Assembly (NCBI GenBank): GCA_963082975.1 | Contig: OY720346.1 | Location: forward strand, 32,420,720-32,484,719 | From: Labia minor | Lineage: Eukaryota; Arthropoda; Insecta; Dermaptera; Spongiphoridae | Length of the DNA: 64,000 nucleotides | Direction: 5' to 3' | Shown: one piece after another, positions 32,931-45,950 of the stretch | Layout: every line of letters starts with the position of its first letter | Position numbering within the stretch: position 1 is the first letter of the stretch | The notes under the pieces: model-generated | Seen by the model: the letters and a program-made list of their open reading frames with translations, nothing else | Databases searched by the model: none | Told to the model about the DNA's origin: nothing | Position numbers and translations under genes: made by a program

Positions 32931-33157
32931 TTAAAGTATATAATAATAAATTGTATAAATTTGTTAATGGGTCGAGTGATAGCTCGGTGTCCCATGTATT
33001 GAAATGAAAATCAATTTACTTTAATTAATTTGAAACATTTTAGGAAACCAATTTTTAATGGGTCATTTTTAGAAATCCCATTTAACAATTATAATAAATA
33101 ATTAAAAAATTGTAAAATTATTAAAGTATATAAAAATAAATTGTATAAATTTGTTAA

Positions 33158-33266
33158 AGGGTCGAGCGATAGTTCGGTGCCCCAGGTATTAATATTGCCA
33201 GCCAAACCCAATAATAATGAATCAATTTAACTTAATTACCGAGCCGAGGCTCGGGGTCCAGGTATT
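33158..33266 (+). repeat. Right arm of family 7
   Basis: Starts GGGTCGAGCGATAGTTCGGT and ends with the 7-bp-stem hairpin CCGAGCCGAGGCTCGG and GGGTCCAGGTATT. It is the inverse of 31300-31409. Confidence 0.75.
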
Positions 33267-33269
33267 ATT

Positions 33270-34448
33270 ATAATATGATATAAATTTTTCTTTTCGTAGA
33301 AAATTCATTCTAATATTATAAATCTTTTAATATTAAGTCTTGTTATATTGTATTTCATTGATAAAACAAATAACTTTTTTAACCGATTTGCTTGTATTTA
33401 AGGTAAGCAAATCGCTCTTAAAATTGTATTTTTTTATCTTATTTTAATTAATAAAATTTGTTTGTATTTAAGGTATATCGATTTGATTATTTCATTTATA
33501 ATCCTAATCTCCATCTTATATAATGTATATATATATATATATATATCAATTTATGATAATATTTTTATTTAGGTTATTATTAATAAATTAAATTATATAT
33601 ATCAATAATAATAATAATAAATATTTTATAATTTATAAATTAAAAATTTATTTGAGATTTGATTTAACATATAAAATATTAAAATATAATTTTTGTAAAC
33701 TTGGAATGACAATAGGTCAGTAGTTTATTATTGTTAATTGTGTACAGAAAAACACATTTATTAAATTTAATTTCAAAATTATTTATATAATGGTTTGTGA
33801 AACTTTTCAAATTCCTATATGTTGTATATATTTTTTTTTATATATATAATATACTTATGTGTATAAATAATAATATTAAATAAATATTTTAAATAAATCA
33901 AAACAAGAGCTTACTTGATTTTATTCAATATTCTATTTATTAACCATACGGTTTTTTCACATATTATTAAATAAAAAAAGTTCTTTAAAATCTCTTGATG
34001 CTGTTGGATATTGAATTATATAATATTATAAAATTACATTGTCTTAGAAAATTGATTGGCCCTTTTTGTCATTTTGATTTTCATTGCTAATTGAACTACA
34101 TATGCTCTAACACAAACTGACCTGTTAAAATATGATAAAATAACTGAATTAATGGGGACTCCTGTAAATAGGCAACCAACTACACTTTCGATTCCAAATA
34201 CAATATAATCGTTTTATAAAATGAAGGTTATTTAAAGGTATTTAAAAATAATTTAGAAATATACATTAAATTTTAAACAGTATTTGAAAAAATTTATTAA
34301 AATTATCATTAAATATTGAATTTTAAGTTTATTATTGCTTTTTTACTAATATACCTTTAGATAAATCAAATCGTTCAATATTTATCAAATAGCAAAAAAA
34401 TGATGGCTAATAATTTAAAAACATGCACTGAGAGGTTATATATATAAT
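33270..34448. other. A+T-rich DNA, no gene seen
   Basis: Microsatellite (TA)n at 33525-33547. A near-duplicate pair occurs at 33385-33400 and 33462-33477 (TTGTATTTAAGGTA). No coding or RNA feature. Confidence 0.6.
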
Positions 34449-34660
34449 AAATTTTATTCCAGTTCAATAAACATAAATATTCATTTAAAAAAGATAGAAA
34501 TTAATGGAGCAGAAGGAAATATAAATATAAGGGTTTATATGTTATGAAGGGATTGAATAGGAATAAAATGAGAGTGGGGTTATTTATAAATACACATTAA
34601 TAATAATAATATACATTTGTCCTAATAATGAATGAATAATATTATTTCTTTATCAAAAGT
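34449..34660 (-). repeat. Isolated 3' tail of the R4-like LINE
   Basis: Matches 21063-21262 over about 200 bases (TTTTATTCCAGTTCAATAAAC, ATGGAGCAGAAGGAAATATA, ATGAATGAATAATATTATTT), with small indels. Because 21063-21262 lies directly downstream of the R4-like C-terminus on the minus strand, this is best read as a severely 5'-truncated copy. Confidence 0.65.
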
Positions 34661-37600
34661 TATTTATAATATATTATTGTTATTATTATTATTGTTATAT
34701 ATAAATTATAATATTATTTTTATGGGCTTTTATTATATTAAAAATTATTTTTCCTCCCATGGACAATTAATACAAAAAGAGAGAGAACGGTCCATGTCTT
34801 TGTCGAATGCTCTTTTTATTCTTCGACAAGAACTATTCGTAAGATCGAAAAGAAAAATATTAAATTTAGTTTAATTTTTAATTATTTATTTATGTAATAG
34901 CAAGAGGAAGGGGATAAAAGAGGACTTTTCCCGGACGACAATCTCATAGGTGCGAAAGATTTTACAATAAATTAAAAAAAAATCAAAAATCTTTATTTTT
35001 AAGTTAAACAATGCTTATTATATGGTGTACAATTATTTTTTATATAGGTTCACTATCCCATATAGAAAGAACATGTAAAATATTTACATTAACAATAAAG
35101 TAAATTAATCAGCCTATCTTGATTATTAAAAAAGAAATGACTGAACCAATATAAATTTTTTTGAAATGGGTCTTAGTTTTGTGGTAATGAAATATTCTTT
35201 CTATTTATTTTTCAATTAAATATATTAATATTAAAAATTAATTTATTTATTTATGTGCTTTGAGAGATTAATTAAAAATCCAGATTAAGTAATTAATTAG
35301 GAATAATAGCTTGGAAATAAATAAACAAAAATTAAAATGTTTATTTTTCACAATTGTATGAATGAGAAATGTCATAATTTAGAATAAAAATTTGAATTTA
35401 GTAAACCAAGAGAACATTGAAATGATACAGAAAAGACTCGAAATTATTTGATTTTTTTTTTATAAATTTTATTTATTCTTTATTTTAATAATAATTCATA
35501 TATTTTATAAATTAATAAATTAATTAATTACTAAATTAAAATTGTAAATCACAGTTAAAAAAATTTCTATCATCTGGGAAGCAAATTATTACTTTCGAAC
35601 ATAATAAAAAAGAAAAAAATATCTAAATAAATATAAAATTATTGCATTTAAGATTTGTATAACTACATATTTAAATTTCTAATATAAATTAATGATGTAT
35701 ATATATATAAGGTTCAAAAATCGAAAAACAATTATTACTAATTAAATAGGAATATACAATGGTTATTAATTGCTTTCTATACACACAGAGTCAACTTTTT
35801 ATTCATTAAATAAAATATACTAAATAAAATAAATAATTTCTTATTTTTATTTATTATTTTTTTAAGGAAATGGCTGTTCGATTGAAGATTATTTTATCCT
35901 CACGAATTGTTTTTGAGAGATCAAATCTCTGCTTGTAGAGATTTACGTATTGTTCATAATATATCCTCATTTTATATTATCAATATTATTGGTAATTATA
36001 ATTAAAAGATAAATATATTAATATATATTATTAAATTGTTAATATTTTAATTTATGTATAATATATTACAATGTATTCAATGTATCTACCTATATTTAAA
36101 GAATTTAAATTAAGACATTGCATTTTTAATTTAATTTTAATATTTAATGATTATAAAATAAATGAAAAGAAAAGATTAAATAATTTCGAAAGAATTTAAT
36201 TTATTATGGCTGGCTGTGTCCCGTTCAATAAGCTATATAGTATTTGCACGGAACTTATAATTAATTATATGAGAATAATCTTTCAAGGACAATTTATGAT
36301 TGATTGAACGCACGAATGGTCCTTACATCTGGTGTGCTTTTTGGAAATTCATCAATAATAATATTACATATATATATATATATATATTAAAAAATAAATA
36401 TATTTAAAATTATATATTGAGTATATATAATGTTAAAATGGTTTTCAACTTTTTTTTTTGTTTTATTTTTCTTAAGGTTAAAAATATTGAAAAAAATAGT
36501 GTTTATTTTTATTTTACATAATATAATATTATATTAACTATATTAATATAAACTAGAAATATATTTGATATTAAATAGAGGTGTAAAAAAAGAAAATTAA
36601 AGGTTTTCGTGATAGAATTAGAAAAGAACAAACATCACTTTAGGACCGTTTAAATGGGTTAAATGATTAATATTGTTGAATATAAATATTAGTAAAATAA
36701 ATAAATTAAAAAAAATAAATACTAGTAAATTGTAATTACTCAGTTAGTTTTTATGCATCAGATGAAAAATTTCAATCATTTTCTTTTATTATTAACGAAT
36801 AGAAAAAAAAAGAAAAATATTTTTATTTAATTCATTCATTTTAATAAAAAGTTTAAATTTATTCATCTATTAATAAGATTATCTATTATTATTATTAATA
36901 GTATTATATTATTATTTTCATCTCTCTTTTATCTTTCTATTAATTATCTTCTTGACAAGATGAAGGCAATTATGCTCTGCCAATCATCTTCTTCTTAAGA
37001 TGATGATGAAAGATAATTATATAAAACGTCTCTGTGATGATATACATACATATATGTATGTATATTATAGAACCTACTATTTAATAAATACCTTTTTTTC
37101 ATTCACTCATTCTAAAACTACAGCCTACCAAATTTCAATTATAATAAATGAAATCTTTAACAAATTAAATTATTTATTATTAATTATTTAATTTATTTTT
37201 TTTTATATCAGACATTTATGATCGAAATAAAACAAATTATAATCTGATAAGATGAATAAAACATTTTTAATACAATAAAAATAATTACAAAATATTTATA
37301 GTATGAAAATAAATATAAAATATTTTTATGTATTGTATATACATAATATTTATAATTAAATAATGAAATATTCAATTCATCGAGTTATATCTTTAATTAA
37401 TGTCTAAATCATATCATATTTGAAATTTAATTTTATAAATTTTTATATTTCTTTAATATTATTTTTTTCTTTTTGATATTAATTAGTATAGATAATTAGA
37501 ATATTTCCCTCAAATATACATAAATGCATATATATATATATATAGCTCTGTATAAGTGTATACCATATATTCCGTTAATTAAGGCTTTAAGTAAATTAAG

Positions 37601-38963
37601 TGAAAGACAGAAAGAGAGAGAGAGAGAGATTTAAAGTTCTAGAATGAATTTTCAATCTTCTGATGTGAATATATAGATATATTGATTGCATTTTCACTAT
37701 GAATCAAGATCAAAGAGATTAATACACATAAGAAGAAAATGAAGATGGTGTGAACGTGGTTTATCATTTTAAATCTACACTCTCTCTCTCTCTTTCTATT
37801 TATTTTATTTTTTTTTTTTCATTTTCAATCAATCTCATTATTAATAAGAAGATAAATTATCGTTAAAAACATTTGAATAAGTATTGACTTATGAATTTAT
37901 TTTTTTAAGATAATTATATCGACATAACTTCACCCTTCAATCCAATTTAATTTAATTAATTTTGATAGATTCTTTATTCGTATTAATTTATACATATTGA
38001 GGCACAAAGAGCTATATACAATTTTTATTATTTATAAAGGTTTAAATTGCTTACTGAATGTTATATTATTTATAATTAATAACTAATTTAGTTCTCTGTG
38101 TCGAAATTTTTAAGTAAAAATTTCAAATGAAACTTTTCTATATGTTAGTAAATAATAATATACCAACTCTATATGTTTAAATAAATATTTATTTAATATT
38201 ATTTATTAATGGGTGTTAATATATATATTATAAATTAAATTTAATATAATTTAAATTTTTTTATTTTGTTATTAATTTAAAATCACTTTTGATATAATAA
38301 AATAATTATTAACAGTTATTTTAGTTAATAAAAATTTTAAAATTATGAATTAAATTTTTGTCAAAATTTTTATTGAATTATCTATAACCAAATTTTAAAT
38401 TTATTCTTGTAAAAAACCTGATTAAATACCAATAAATAAAGATAGACATAATTCTAAAATGCATTATTCAATCAACGATATTTGTATAGAGAAGATAGGC
38501 TTGAAATGAGATATTTTCAAAGCGTTAAACACGAAAACATGCCTTTACGGTTGTCGGATAAATCACGTTGTAGAAGACTTCTGGTTCGAACATAACATCC
38601 CATCTTCGTGAAATTCTGCTAAAGATTTTCCAAAACAATTAATTTCGTGGTCACTGCGAATTTAATCTAAATTCAGTTATTGTGATTTGTTTTTTGGGGG
38701 TAACATAAGTTAAAGTTATACAATCATATCGAATTTAAAAGATGAAAATAAAAAAAAAAATTGAATTTTGAAGAAGGGCTTCAAAATTTAACTTTTGGCT
38801 TTAAGGCTTTAAGTATAAAGGTAAATAATCTAATAAAATAGGTATATATTATTTTATATTATATATATTATTTTCAAAAAACAAATAAATAAAATATATT
38901 TGTTTGATTAAGTGTGAGAATTTGATTTTATAAATCATTGATTTGTATGTACGAGTAATTGTC

Positions 38964-38995
<32 letters not shown>

Positions 38996-39085
38996 GACAA
39001 CCAACATATATATGTATATGTATATATATATGTCGTAAAGTTTCTAAACTTAAATTATGGGAATTTCTTAACTAACTATTTCTCT
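34661..39085. other. A+T-rich DNA with microsatellites, no gene seen
   Basis: TA, TTA and GA microsatellites (for example 36369-36387, 37532-37545, 37614-37628, 37782-37794, 38967-38999 with an ATATATATGACAACCAACATA interruption). Slightly G+C-richer spots at 36210-36350 (GGCTGGCTGTGTCCCGTTC) and 38500-38700 (CATGCCTTTACGGTTGTCGG) were not recognised. No supported open frame. Confidence 0.5.
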
Positions 39086-39089
39086 TTCT

Positions 39090-39184
39090 CTCTCGTCGTC
39101 GCCGTCGTGGCTGCTGCCGCTGCCGCTGTATGCCGCTTTACCATAATTTATTAGAATCGATTGTAATCCGGTGGTCTCTCTCTC

Positions 39185-39219
<35 letters not shown>

Positions 39220-39510
39220 CCAAGAGAGAGAGAGAGAGAGCAATAGAAGCCCTTTTCTTTTTCTCCAGCCGTCATTTTATCTAAATTATACCGGTACCAG
39301 AAAAAGAGTAAGAGAGAGAAGAAAAACGGGCTCCCATTGCCCCTGGGCCATCGACAGTTCAACCTAAGATAGATACCCGCTTGCAAATGTGGCAACGCAG
39401 CCCCACCTGCTGCCTATGCGCTTTTTTTACTTGCCTCGTTATGTTGATGGTCCAGACAGCCTCCCAGAGGAGGACTCCATCGTCAGATAGCCAATAAAAT
39501 TTGCACCTAT
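39090..39510 (+). promoter_or_regulatory. G+C-rich island, candidate promoter or first exon
   Basis: It stands out sharply from its surroundings. It starts with CGTCGTCGCCGTCGTGGCTG and further GCTGCCGCT units, then (CT)n, a (TG)n run at 39190-39216 and (GA)n at 39222-39240, followed by balanced sequence to 39497. Such a mix is common in insect promoter and 5' untranslated regions, but no defined promoter motif was proven. The balanced part includes the short frame at 39312-39497. Confidence 0.35.
39312..39497 (+). CDS. Possible short secreted peptide or signal-peptide exon
   Basis: Open from 39312, with an ATG at 39387 and a stop (TAA) at 39495-39497. From the ATG it would give 36 residues: a short N-region (MWQRSP), a Cys-rich hydrophobic core (TCCLCAFFTCLVMLMVQTAS), then a polar QRRTPSSDSQ with a dibasic pair. 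This layout is that of a signal peptide plus the start of a mature chain. The start context (GCAA before ATG) is fair. No strong splice donor is seen before the stop; GATGGTCCAG (39446-39455) and CCATCGTCAG (39477-39486) are weak. Not recognised. It could be chance coding in a G+C-rich island. Confidence 0.3.
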   Translation, partial: EREEKRAPIAPGPSTVQPKIDTRLQMWQRSPTCCLCAFFTCLVMLMVQTASQRRTPSSDSQ

Positions 39511-41690
39511 TTGAAAAAAATACATAAGAGAGAGAGAGAGAGAGAGAGAGAAAGAAATAGATCTATTACCTACCTATCTACCTAACCACCCACTCACGCA
39601 ACACATATTCATTACTATCAACAACCAAAAAAGAAATTTCTTTAAATTTTAAATTAAATTATCAAATCAATTTCTATATAACGTTGAAAAATATAAACCA
39701 TTCCAAAAGAAAAATCTCTTTTAATAAAAATCAATAAATAATTCAATTGAAATAAAAAAAAATAAAATAAACTTTATAAAAAATTAATCAATGTCCAAAA
39801 AAATTATCTTTTTATATTTAAATCAGAGAATTGATATTAAAATCCAATTCTTTAATAAATATATAAAACTAGAGTGTATACCACTGATAATAATATTTAA
39901 GTATATTTTAATTTCTATTATGAGAATAATAACAATAGATCAAAAGAAATTTCTGATTAGAAAATTTGATTGCTTATTTTGAATATTAAATTATTTTTCA
40001 TTTTAATTTTTTCAATATTAAAATAATCCTTAAATAAAACAAATTAATAATCATAAAAGGCAAGAAATTATTTATATTTTGACCATGCTTAAAGGCATCA
40101 TTAAATAAATAAACACAATAACGGAGTTGAATAATATTTATGGATGAATGAACGATCGGAGATGAAATTATCATATCTATAATATTATATTTATATTTAT
40201 TGTTATTATTTTCCATATTGCAAAATCACACATCAAACAAACAAAAAAAGCATCTCCTGTTTATTTTAATAATAATAATAATAATTTATATTATTATAAT
40301 AAATTAATTTATATTCTGTTTATTCTATTATTTTAAATGATTTTTTCCAAGAATTTATTTCTAATTTGTTATTTAATTAAATAGTATCAATATTAATTAA
40401 TTATAACATAAAGTAATTAAATAAACAATAGAGAGATAAGAAGGGAAAAATAAAATACCTATAGGTAATATATTATAATAATTTTATTATAATATATTAA
40501 TTAATATACCTTTTTATTATATATAGAGGTATTATTATTTTCTTTATATATATATATATATATTTAAAAATTAAAAAAACTAAATTAGAATATCATACAT
40601 TTGAATAATAATAAAATAAGGGCTCTACTTTTAGTAAAATTGATACTAGTAACTAAAATTAATATTAGAAAAAAATAACAAAAATCTGATTTAAAAATAG
40701 TTATGCCATCTAACGAAATAAAGAGGAACTATTTTTTATTAATTAATTTGCAAAATTAATTTTTTATTTCAAGATATATTTTTAGATCTATATATCAGTT
40801 TATTTTATCAAAAGAAAAAATAATTTTAACAATCGATTAATCTTTGTTTTAAAAAATAAATATTGATTTATAAAATAATTTAATAGAACTTTTGCACTCA
40901 CCTAATACATTTATTTTTTCTTTTGTAATTAATATCATATTTATTTAATCAGTATAAAGAGTAGAAACGAAAGTCAAACTATATTTTATAATTTATAAAT
41001 AATTAATTTACTGTGAATAAAAAATATAAGAGTTTATTCTCATTTTTCATTTTATTTTATCTGTAAGAATTTACAAAATTTAATACTATTTAATAGCAAG
41101 AGTAGATTATATATGTATACTAAATTTTATTATAATATAGTGAATAAAATATGAAATTATAATATATACAATAACATAAGTTACAATCACAATAATTTAT
41201 AAATATTAATTTTCATGTAATTATTACTATTTATTAGGTTTGTTTTGTGCTTAGAATAAACATTAAATATATAATTGTGTAAAGAAACGAGAGATTTTTT
41301 TAAATTTTAGAAATAAAATTATTTTTCCTAATTTTAATTAAAATTTAAAACATTTTAATTCTTACTTATATACGTATAAAATTAAGCTACATTAGTATAG
41401 GTCAGTTGTGGCAATAATTTCCATTTCAGATATAAATTTTTTTGTAAAAATTACTTTAAATTTATTTTTAAATGTATATTGTGATTTATTATTTTAATAA
41501 ATAAATATTTATTTTCTTTATGGTTATAGATTTGAGATCATATGCCTTAAAGAAATTTGTTTAATCTGTATGGAATAATAAGAAATTTTTGTTATATTTA
41601 TTGTTTTGAAGTGTATTTAAAAAATATTAAGTATGAGCAACAACAACAACATTACCCAAGTAACCATAAATTATAAAATAGGGAGAGAGA
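39511..41690. other. A+T-rich DNA, no gene seen
   Basis: A (GA)n microsatellite at 39527-39552 is followed by A+T-rich sequence with (TAA)n at 40270-40285 and (TA)n at 40547-40562. Frames at 39791 (plus) and 40216 (minus) are low-complexity. Nothing recognisable. Confidence 0.6.
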
Positions 41691-42110
41691 GACAGGTAAG
41701 GGACGGTCTTGAGGAGAGAGAGATACGGATTCTATTCGGTTGTAGAACGTCGCACGCCTTAAGGCCGAGTTTATCCGAACATGGTGACCTCCGGCCGTTC
41801 GCGTGGCGTCGCGTGCCCGAACATTAACGAAAAGACACGAAGTGAAGCGTGCCAGTATAACCAAAGAGGTCGCTGCTTTAAAATAAATGGAAAAACAACA
41901 TTTGAAACGAATAGGAACGAAATGAACGAGATGAGATGATCGTGGGAGCCTCCGGCGCCTTTCATGAAGTGAATAGCGATGGAAAAGAAGAAAAAGCAGC
42001 GGCGGAAGGGGGGGGGGGGAAGAGAAGGATCGGGAGGAAGAGTGTATGGGGAGAGGAAAACAGGACAGGACGAGATTTCGAACCAAGGTCATCAACATCT
42101 TAACTCTCCC
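41690..42110. other. CpG-rich island, nature unknown
   Basis: The most CpG-rich stretch in the window. It includes GGCCGAGTTTATCCGAAC and GTTCGCGTGGCGTCGCGTGC between TTAA sites at 41759 and 41824, then GAGCCTCCGGCGCC, a G11-12 run near 42010, and on the minus strand GGTTCGAAATC (42071-42081), which is like a pol III B box. Both strands have open frames (41633-41827 plus; 42098-41652 minus), but the residues reflect composition. It could be a promoter, a SINE fragment or a DNA-transposon end. Confidence 0.35.
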
Positions 42111-42477
42111 CTCTCTCTCTCTCTATTTTAAAAAGATGGATACATTTTATTTCCAATGTTTCGAAACTGAAATATAAGACAAGAAACACCAAACAAGTAA
42201 AATGATATTTATTTTTTTTTTATCCTTATGATCATATTACCATCTACCAAAATCTAAAAATAATTTTTTATTATTAAAATAAAGAATATTAATGATTTTG
42301 AAAAATTATTTAAAAAGCAATATCTTTACTCAGTTGGCATCTTTTGTTATAATATATATATTGACAAAACAATACAAGAAATCACTTACTAGTTCAGATT
42401 TTTATGTAAATTAAAATTTTGAAAAATTAAAATAAATCATATATATATACTTTATATATACTATATTTTAAATATGT

Positions 42478-42923
42478 AATGATAGATAATAATATTCAAG
42501 AAGAATTTCAAAGTTGCAATCTGGCAATGAATTTAGGGTTCAGTAAAGGGGCCCATTTCATCAAAATTATTAATTATGTAAAAACATATTTCTGGTTCCA
42601 TTAAATGACTATATATATATACATCGGATATTTGAAAATAGGATTCTTCGTGGAAACTATGGGACCAAGAAGAATGTATAGAGGGGCAAAATGCATACTG
42701 AGGAGAATTGCATGAACTCTATGCACATATAATCATAAGATTATAAAATCGAGGAGGTTTCAATGGAAGAGACTCTGGGAAACATTGGTAAACAACAGGT
42801 TGGTAGTCCATTAACGTGATGAGCACATAAAGTGTGATAATGGAAGAGAAAAGAATTAGGTTAGAGGTACCTCAGGATTGGAAGAATGGGGTTACTGCGA
42901 CCATGAACTTTAGAATTCCGTAG
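42478..42923 (+). pseudogene. Degenerate LINE 3' end, copy
   Basis: Aligns by eye with 17400-17957: AAAGGGGCCCATTTCATCAA, AATAGGATTCTTCG, GAGGAGAATTGCATGAACTC, ATAAAATCGAGGAGG and GACCATGAACTTTAGAATTC ending in CCGTAG. Many stops. No function. Confidence 0.75.
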
Positions 42924-43778
42924 CGTAACATATTAAGATATATATGATTCTATATTTTAATTATATTATTAGTGTTCAAAATATTTAATTTTTTTTTTAT
43001 TTTAATAAAATTAAAAAAAATTCAATCACAATATTAATAGAAAATTTCTCCCTTGTAAATAATGATGGTAATATTAATGTTAATGATAATGATCATAGTG
43101 GGTGGTACTTATTCTGTCCCTCATTCTAAACACCCGCTACTGTTACTATTGCTGCCTTTGCTGCTGGTGCTTTTGCTGGGTGACTAAATGATCATCAACC
43201 TTACGTTTGATGTTTATGATGCGTTAAATGGGATAAATTCCAAAATTATAAACTCGGTATCTAAATTGGCCTATCAAAACATTATATATTCGTAATATTT
43301 ACCTTATAATGTTTTGTATAAATAAACCATGCATGCAAGTATATATTTATATATATATTAAAGAGAGTATTTATAGTATATAGACATTTGAATTAAGAGT
43401 TAAAAGGGCACAGTGTGATTTATGAAGGAAAAATATATGATATAATTATTTATCAATAATCAACTTTAATATGAAAATAAAATATTATTTATTTATTTAT
43501 TTTTTGTTACTATTTTTTCTTTTTATTTATCTAACTAATTAGTAAATAAATAAATAAATATTATATTTTAAAGAGAAAAATTATTTCTAATATTAATTTC
43601 TTATATATAAATTGAAATTAAAACTACATTATAAATTAAGTTAAAATAAACTAATTAAAATATAATAAAATATAAATATATTATTGTTAAATGAAGTAAT
43701 TAAGTAATTAAAATTAATTAAAAAAAAATTATTTTATTATATTTAGATTTTACAATAATTAAAAAAAATTGTTCAAAT
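42924..43778. other. A+T-rich DNA with a small GCT-rich patch
   Basis: The patch at 43105-43185 contains CTGCTGGTGCTTTTGCTGGG and related units. The rest is A+T-rich. No gene supported. Confidence 0.55.
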
Positions 43779-44462
43779 TTTGTGCTTAGTTTTCAAAATT
43801 TTTTAACCAATATATTTTTTGTTTTTACTATTACGCCAGAGATAAATAGTATTGCGATCATGAAGATTTTCAATGTCGAGATTTTGATGTTTTTATACGT
43901 TTTGAAGGTTCCTGAATCATTTTCACTAAGGTTGAGAAATATGTCTCTGTGTATGTGTGTGTGTGTGTGTATGTGTGTATGTATGTAACCGAGATTACGC
44001 AAAAACGGTTTTAGCTAGAATCATAAAATTTGGTACACGGGCATTATTCAAAATTCGTAGTTTTCTATCAACTTTTGAGAAATGTAGCTCATCCGGAAGA
44101 GGACCATTACGTACCACATTTTCATTTTTTTTCCTCTAAAGTGACCGTAACAATAAATGATATGTTTGATAGTTTTTTACATGATTAAAAATTGTATAAA
44201 ACTGCTATATATAGAATTTCAGATTGATTGAATCGCTTAAGGTATCGGAATTAATTTTTTAAATCGTTGACTGCCATTACGCGCCAGCACGTGACCTAGT
44301 GTCATCAACAAAGAGCCCAACACGCGCTGGTTTAATAAATATTATTTATTAATTTTAATTTAAAATTTAATTAATTATATTTAATTTAAATAAATATATG
44401 TTAATTAATTCAATTCAAATTTGCGAGATAGTCGAGTGGAGCCTCTCCAGATTTTGATGTAT
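43779..44462 (-). mobile_element. Family 5 repeat, copy 1
   Basis: Inverse of 50086-50692. Shared landmarks include CGCAAAAACGGTTTTAGCTA, AAATTTGGTACACGGGCAT, TTCGTAGTTTTCTATCAA, GAGAAATGTAGCTCATCCGG, AAACTGCTATATATAGAATT, AGCACGTGACCT and TTTGCGAGATAGTCGAGTGG. The microsatellite lies inside the element as (TG)n here and (CA)n in the other copy. Non-coding; class unknown. Confidence 0.8.
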
Positions 44463-45604
44463 TAATTTATAAAAGAAAATTAATTTTAGAATAATTTCAA
44501 TATTTAATTGTATACTATACCTCTATATATGTTGTTTATTTATTACTTTCAAAAAAAAAAGATTTTTAAAGCTTTTATTTGTGGCTACCAATCGGCCACC
44601 GCTTCTAATTTGATTTTATATGTACTATAATAATATCTCTCTCTCACTCTCTTTATCCATCAATCTATTCATCCGAAAAACCTTTTCTCCTCCTTCTCTC
44701 TCTTACTCCTCTCTACTCTTCTACTTATCTCCATCCCCTGTCCACTTGTTTCCTTTCTATTCTATAGCCCTTTCCCGTTCCTCCTCATCCCTTTTATCTT
44801 TCCCCCTCCCTCTCTCATTCTCTCTTTTAACCTTATCCGCCAAGTTAACGAGTCTGACTTTTGATTTGACCTGAACCTGAAGAAAGAACCAATAAGAAAG
44901 ATAGAGAGTTAAATAATAAATAGGCATTCGAAACAGAGAGAAAATAATACAGGAAATAGTTACAAGATAACAGTAATAGATAATATATATATATTTATGA
45001 ACCAAAAATTAAAGAATTAAACATAAAAAAAATGAAGAAAAATATATTTGTGTGAGTTTTTCAGTGATCAGTCTATTTTAATATAATTATTGTAATTTAT
45101 ATTAATTTAAGTTAATCAATAATTATTTAAAATTATTATTATATTTGTGAAATTTAATTTAATCATTTCTTTGAAAGGAATGTAAAATATGTAAAAATTA
45201 AATGGGTGATTGATTTATTTTTTTATTTAGAACCAAAAAGAAAGAATAAAATCAAAAAAAATTTTAAAATACATAGCAAATCCACCTTCACAATTTAGAA
45301 GAGAAGGATAAAATATTTCCTCCATAGAAAAATATGTATCTGGAAAGAATTACTACAATCAATCTTTTAATTTTAAAAATATTCAATGAAGAAAACATGT
45401 ACAATATATTGTTTATTGTTTAATATACAATTAAATGAGGATTTTGAAATTAAATTAATTAAGTATATAAATTGCATTTATTCGATTCATACTTTACGAG
45501 AATTAAATAAATCAAAAATTTATAATTAATACATATTTATATTTATTATAAAATAATATTAAAATTATAATCTTTAAAACAGTTAAATATTTATGTATTG
45601 TATA
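44463..45604. other. A+T-rich DNA with a CT-rich tract
   Basis: 44630-44830 is a pyrimidine-rich (TCTC/CCTT) stretch that produces long frames of no merit (44620-44874 plus, 45005-44757 minus). The remainder is A+T-rich with no gene. Confidence 0.6.
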
Positions 45605-45950
45605 GATATTAATCGTGGTGTAGGACTGGTGGAGCAGAATAGATTCAGAGTATATATGAAAATAAAACTCTGCTTGGAAAAAAGATATCCCAAGGGAATG
45701 GCGGTGATTATATATTTAATGAACTCTATGCATCTCAAAATGTAATTAGAATAATAAAATAAGCTTGCCATGGGCTTTAAGACTAGTGGGAGGTGTGTTC
45801 ACGGGAGAAACCAATTGAGAATCTTCCAATAGGTGTAGTAGTAGTCCAAAGATGTATAAAATTAGAAGTGAAAGAATTGAGATGAGCTAAAATTGGATAA
45901 AGACGGTCCAAATAATGTGATTACTACGTCAAAAAATTGTATAGTTCACT
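45605..45950 (+). pseudogene. Very degenerate LINE 3' fragment
   Basis: AGAATAGATTCAGAGTAT, CTCTGCTTGG, CAAGGGAATGGCGG, TTTAATGAACTCTATGCATCTC and AATTAGAATAATAAAATAAG follow the order of 17580-17740. Heavily mutated. Confidence 0.6.

Noticed and set aside
32950-33270. Hairpin CCGAGCCGAGGCTCGG as a Helitron 3' end
   Set aside because: No CTRR follows at the right distance, and the copies continue past it to GGTATT.
38575-38605. GGTTCGAAC word as a tRNA B box
   Set aside because: No A box, no cloverleaf and no terminator of the right kind nearby. Likewise no convincing tRNA gene elsewhere in the window.
41652-42098. 148-codon minus-strand frame
   Set aside because: Driven by the CpG and G-run composition; serine/proline/arginine-rich without a domain. 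The other strand is also open over part of it.
44620-45005. Frames over the CT-rich tract
   Set aside because: Pure simple-sequence translation.
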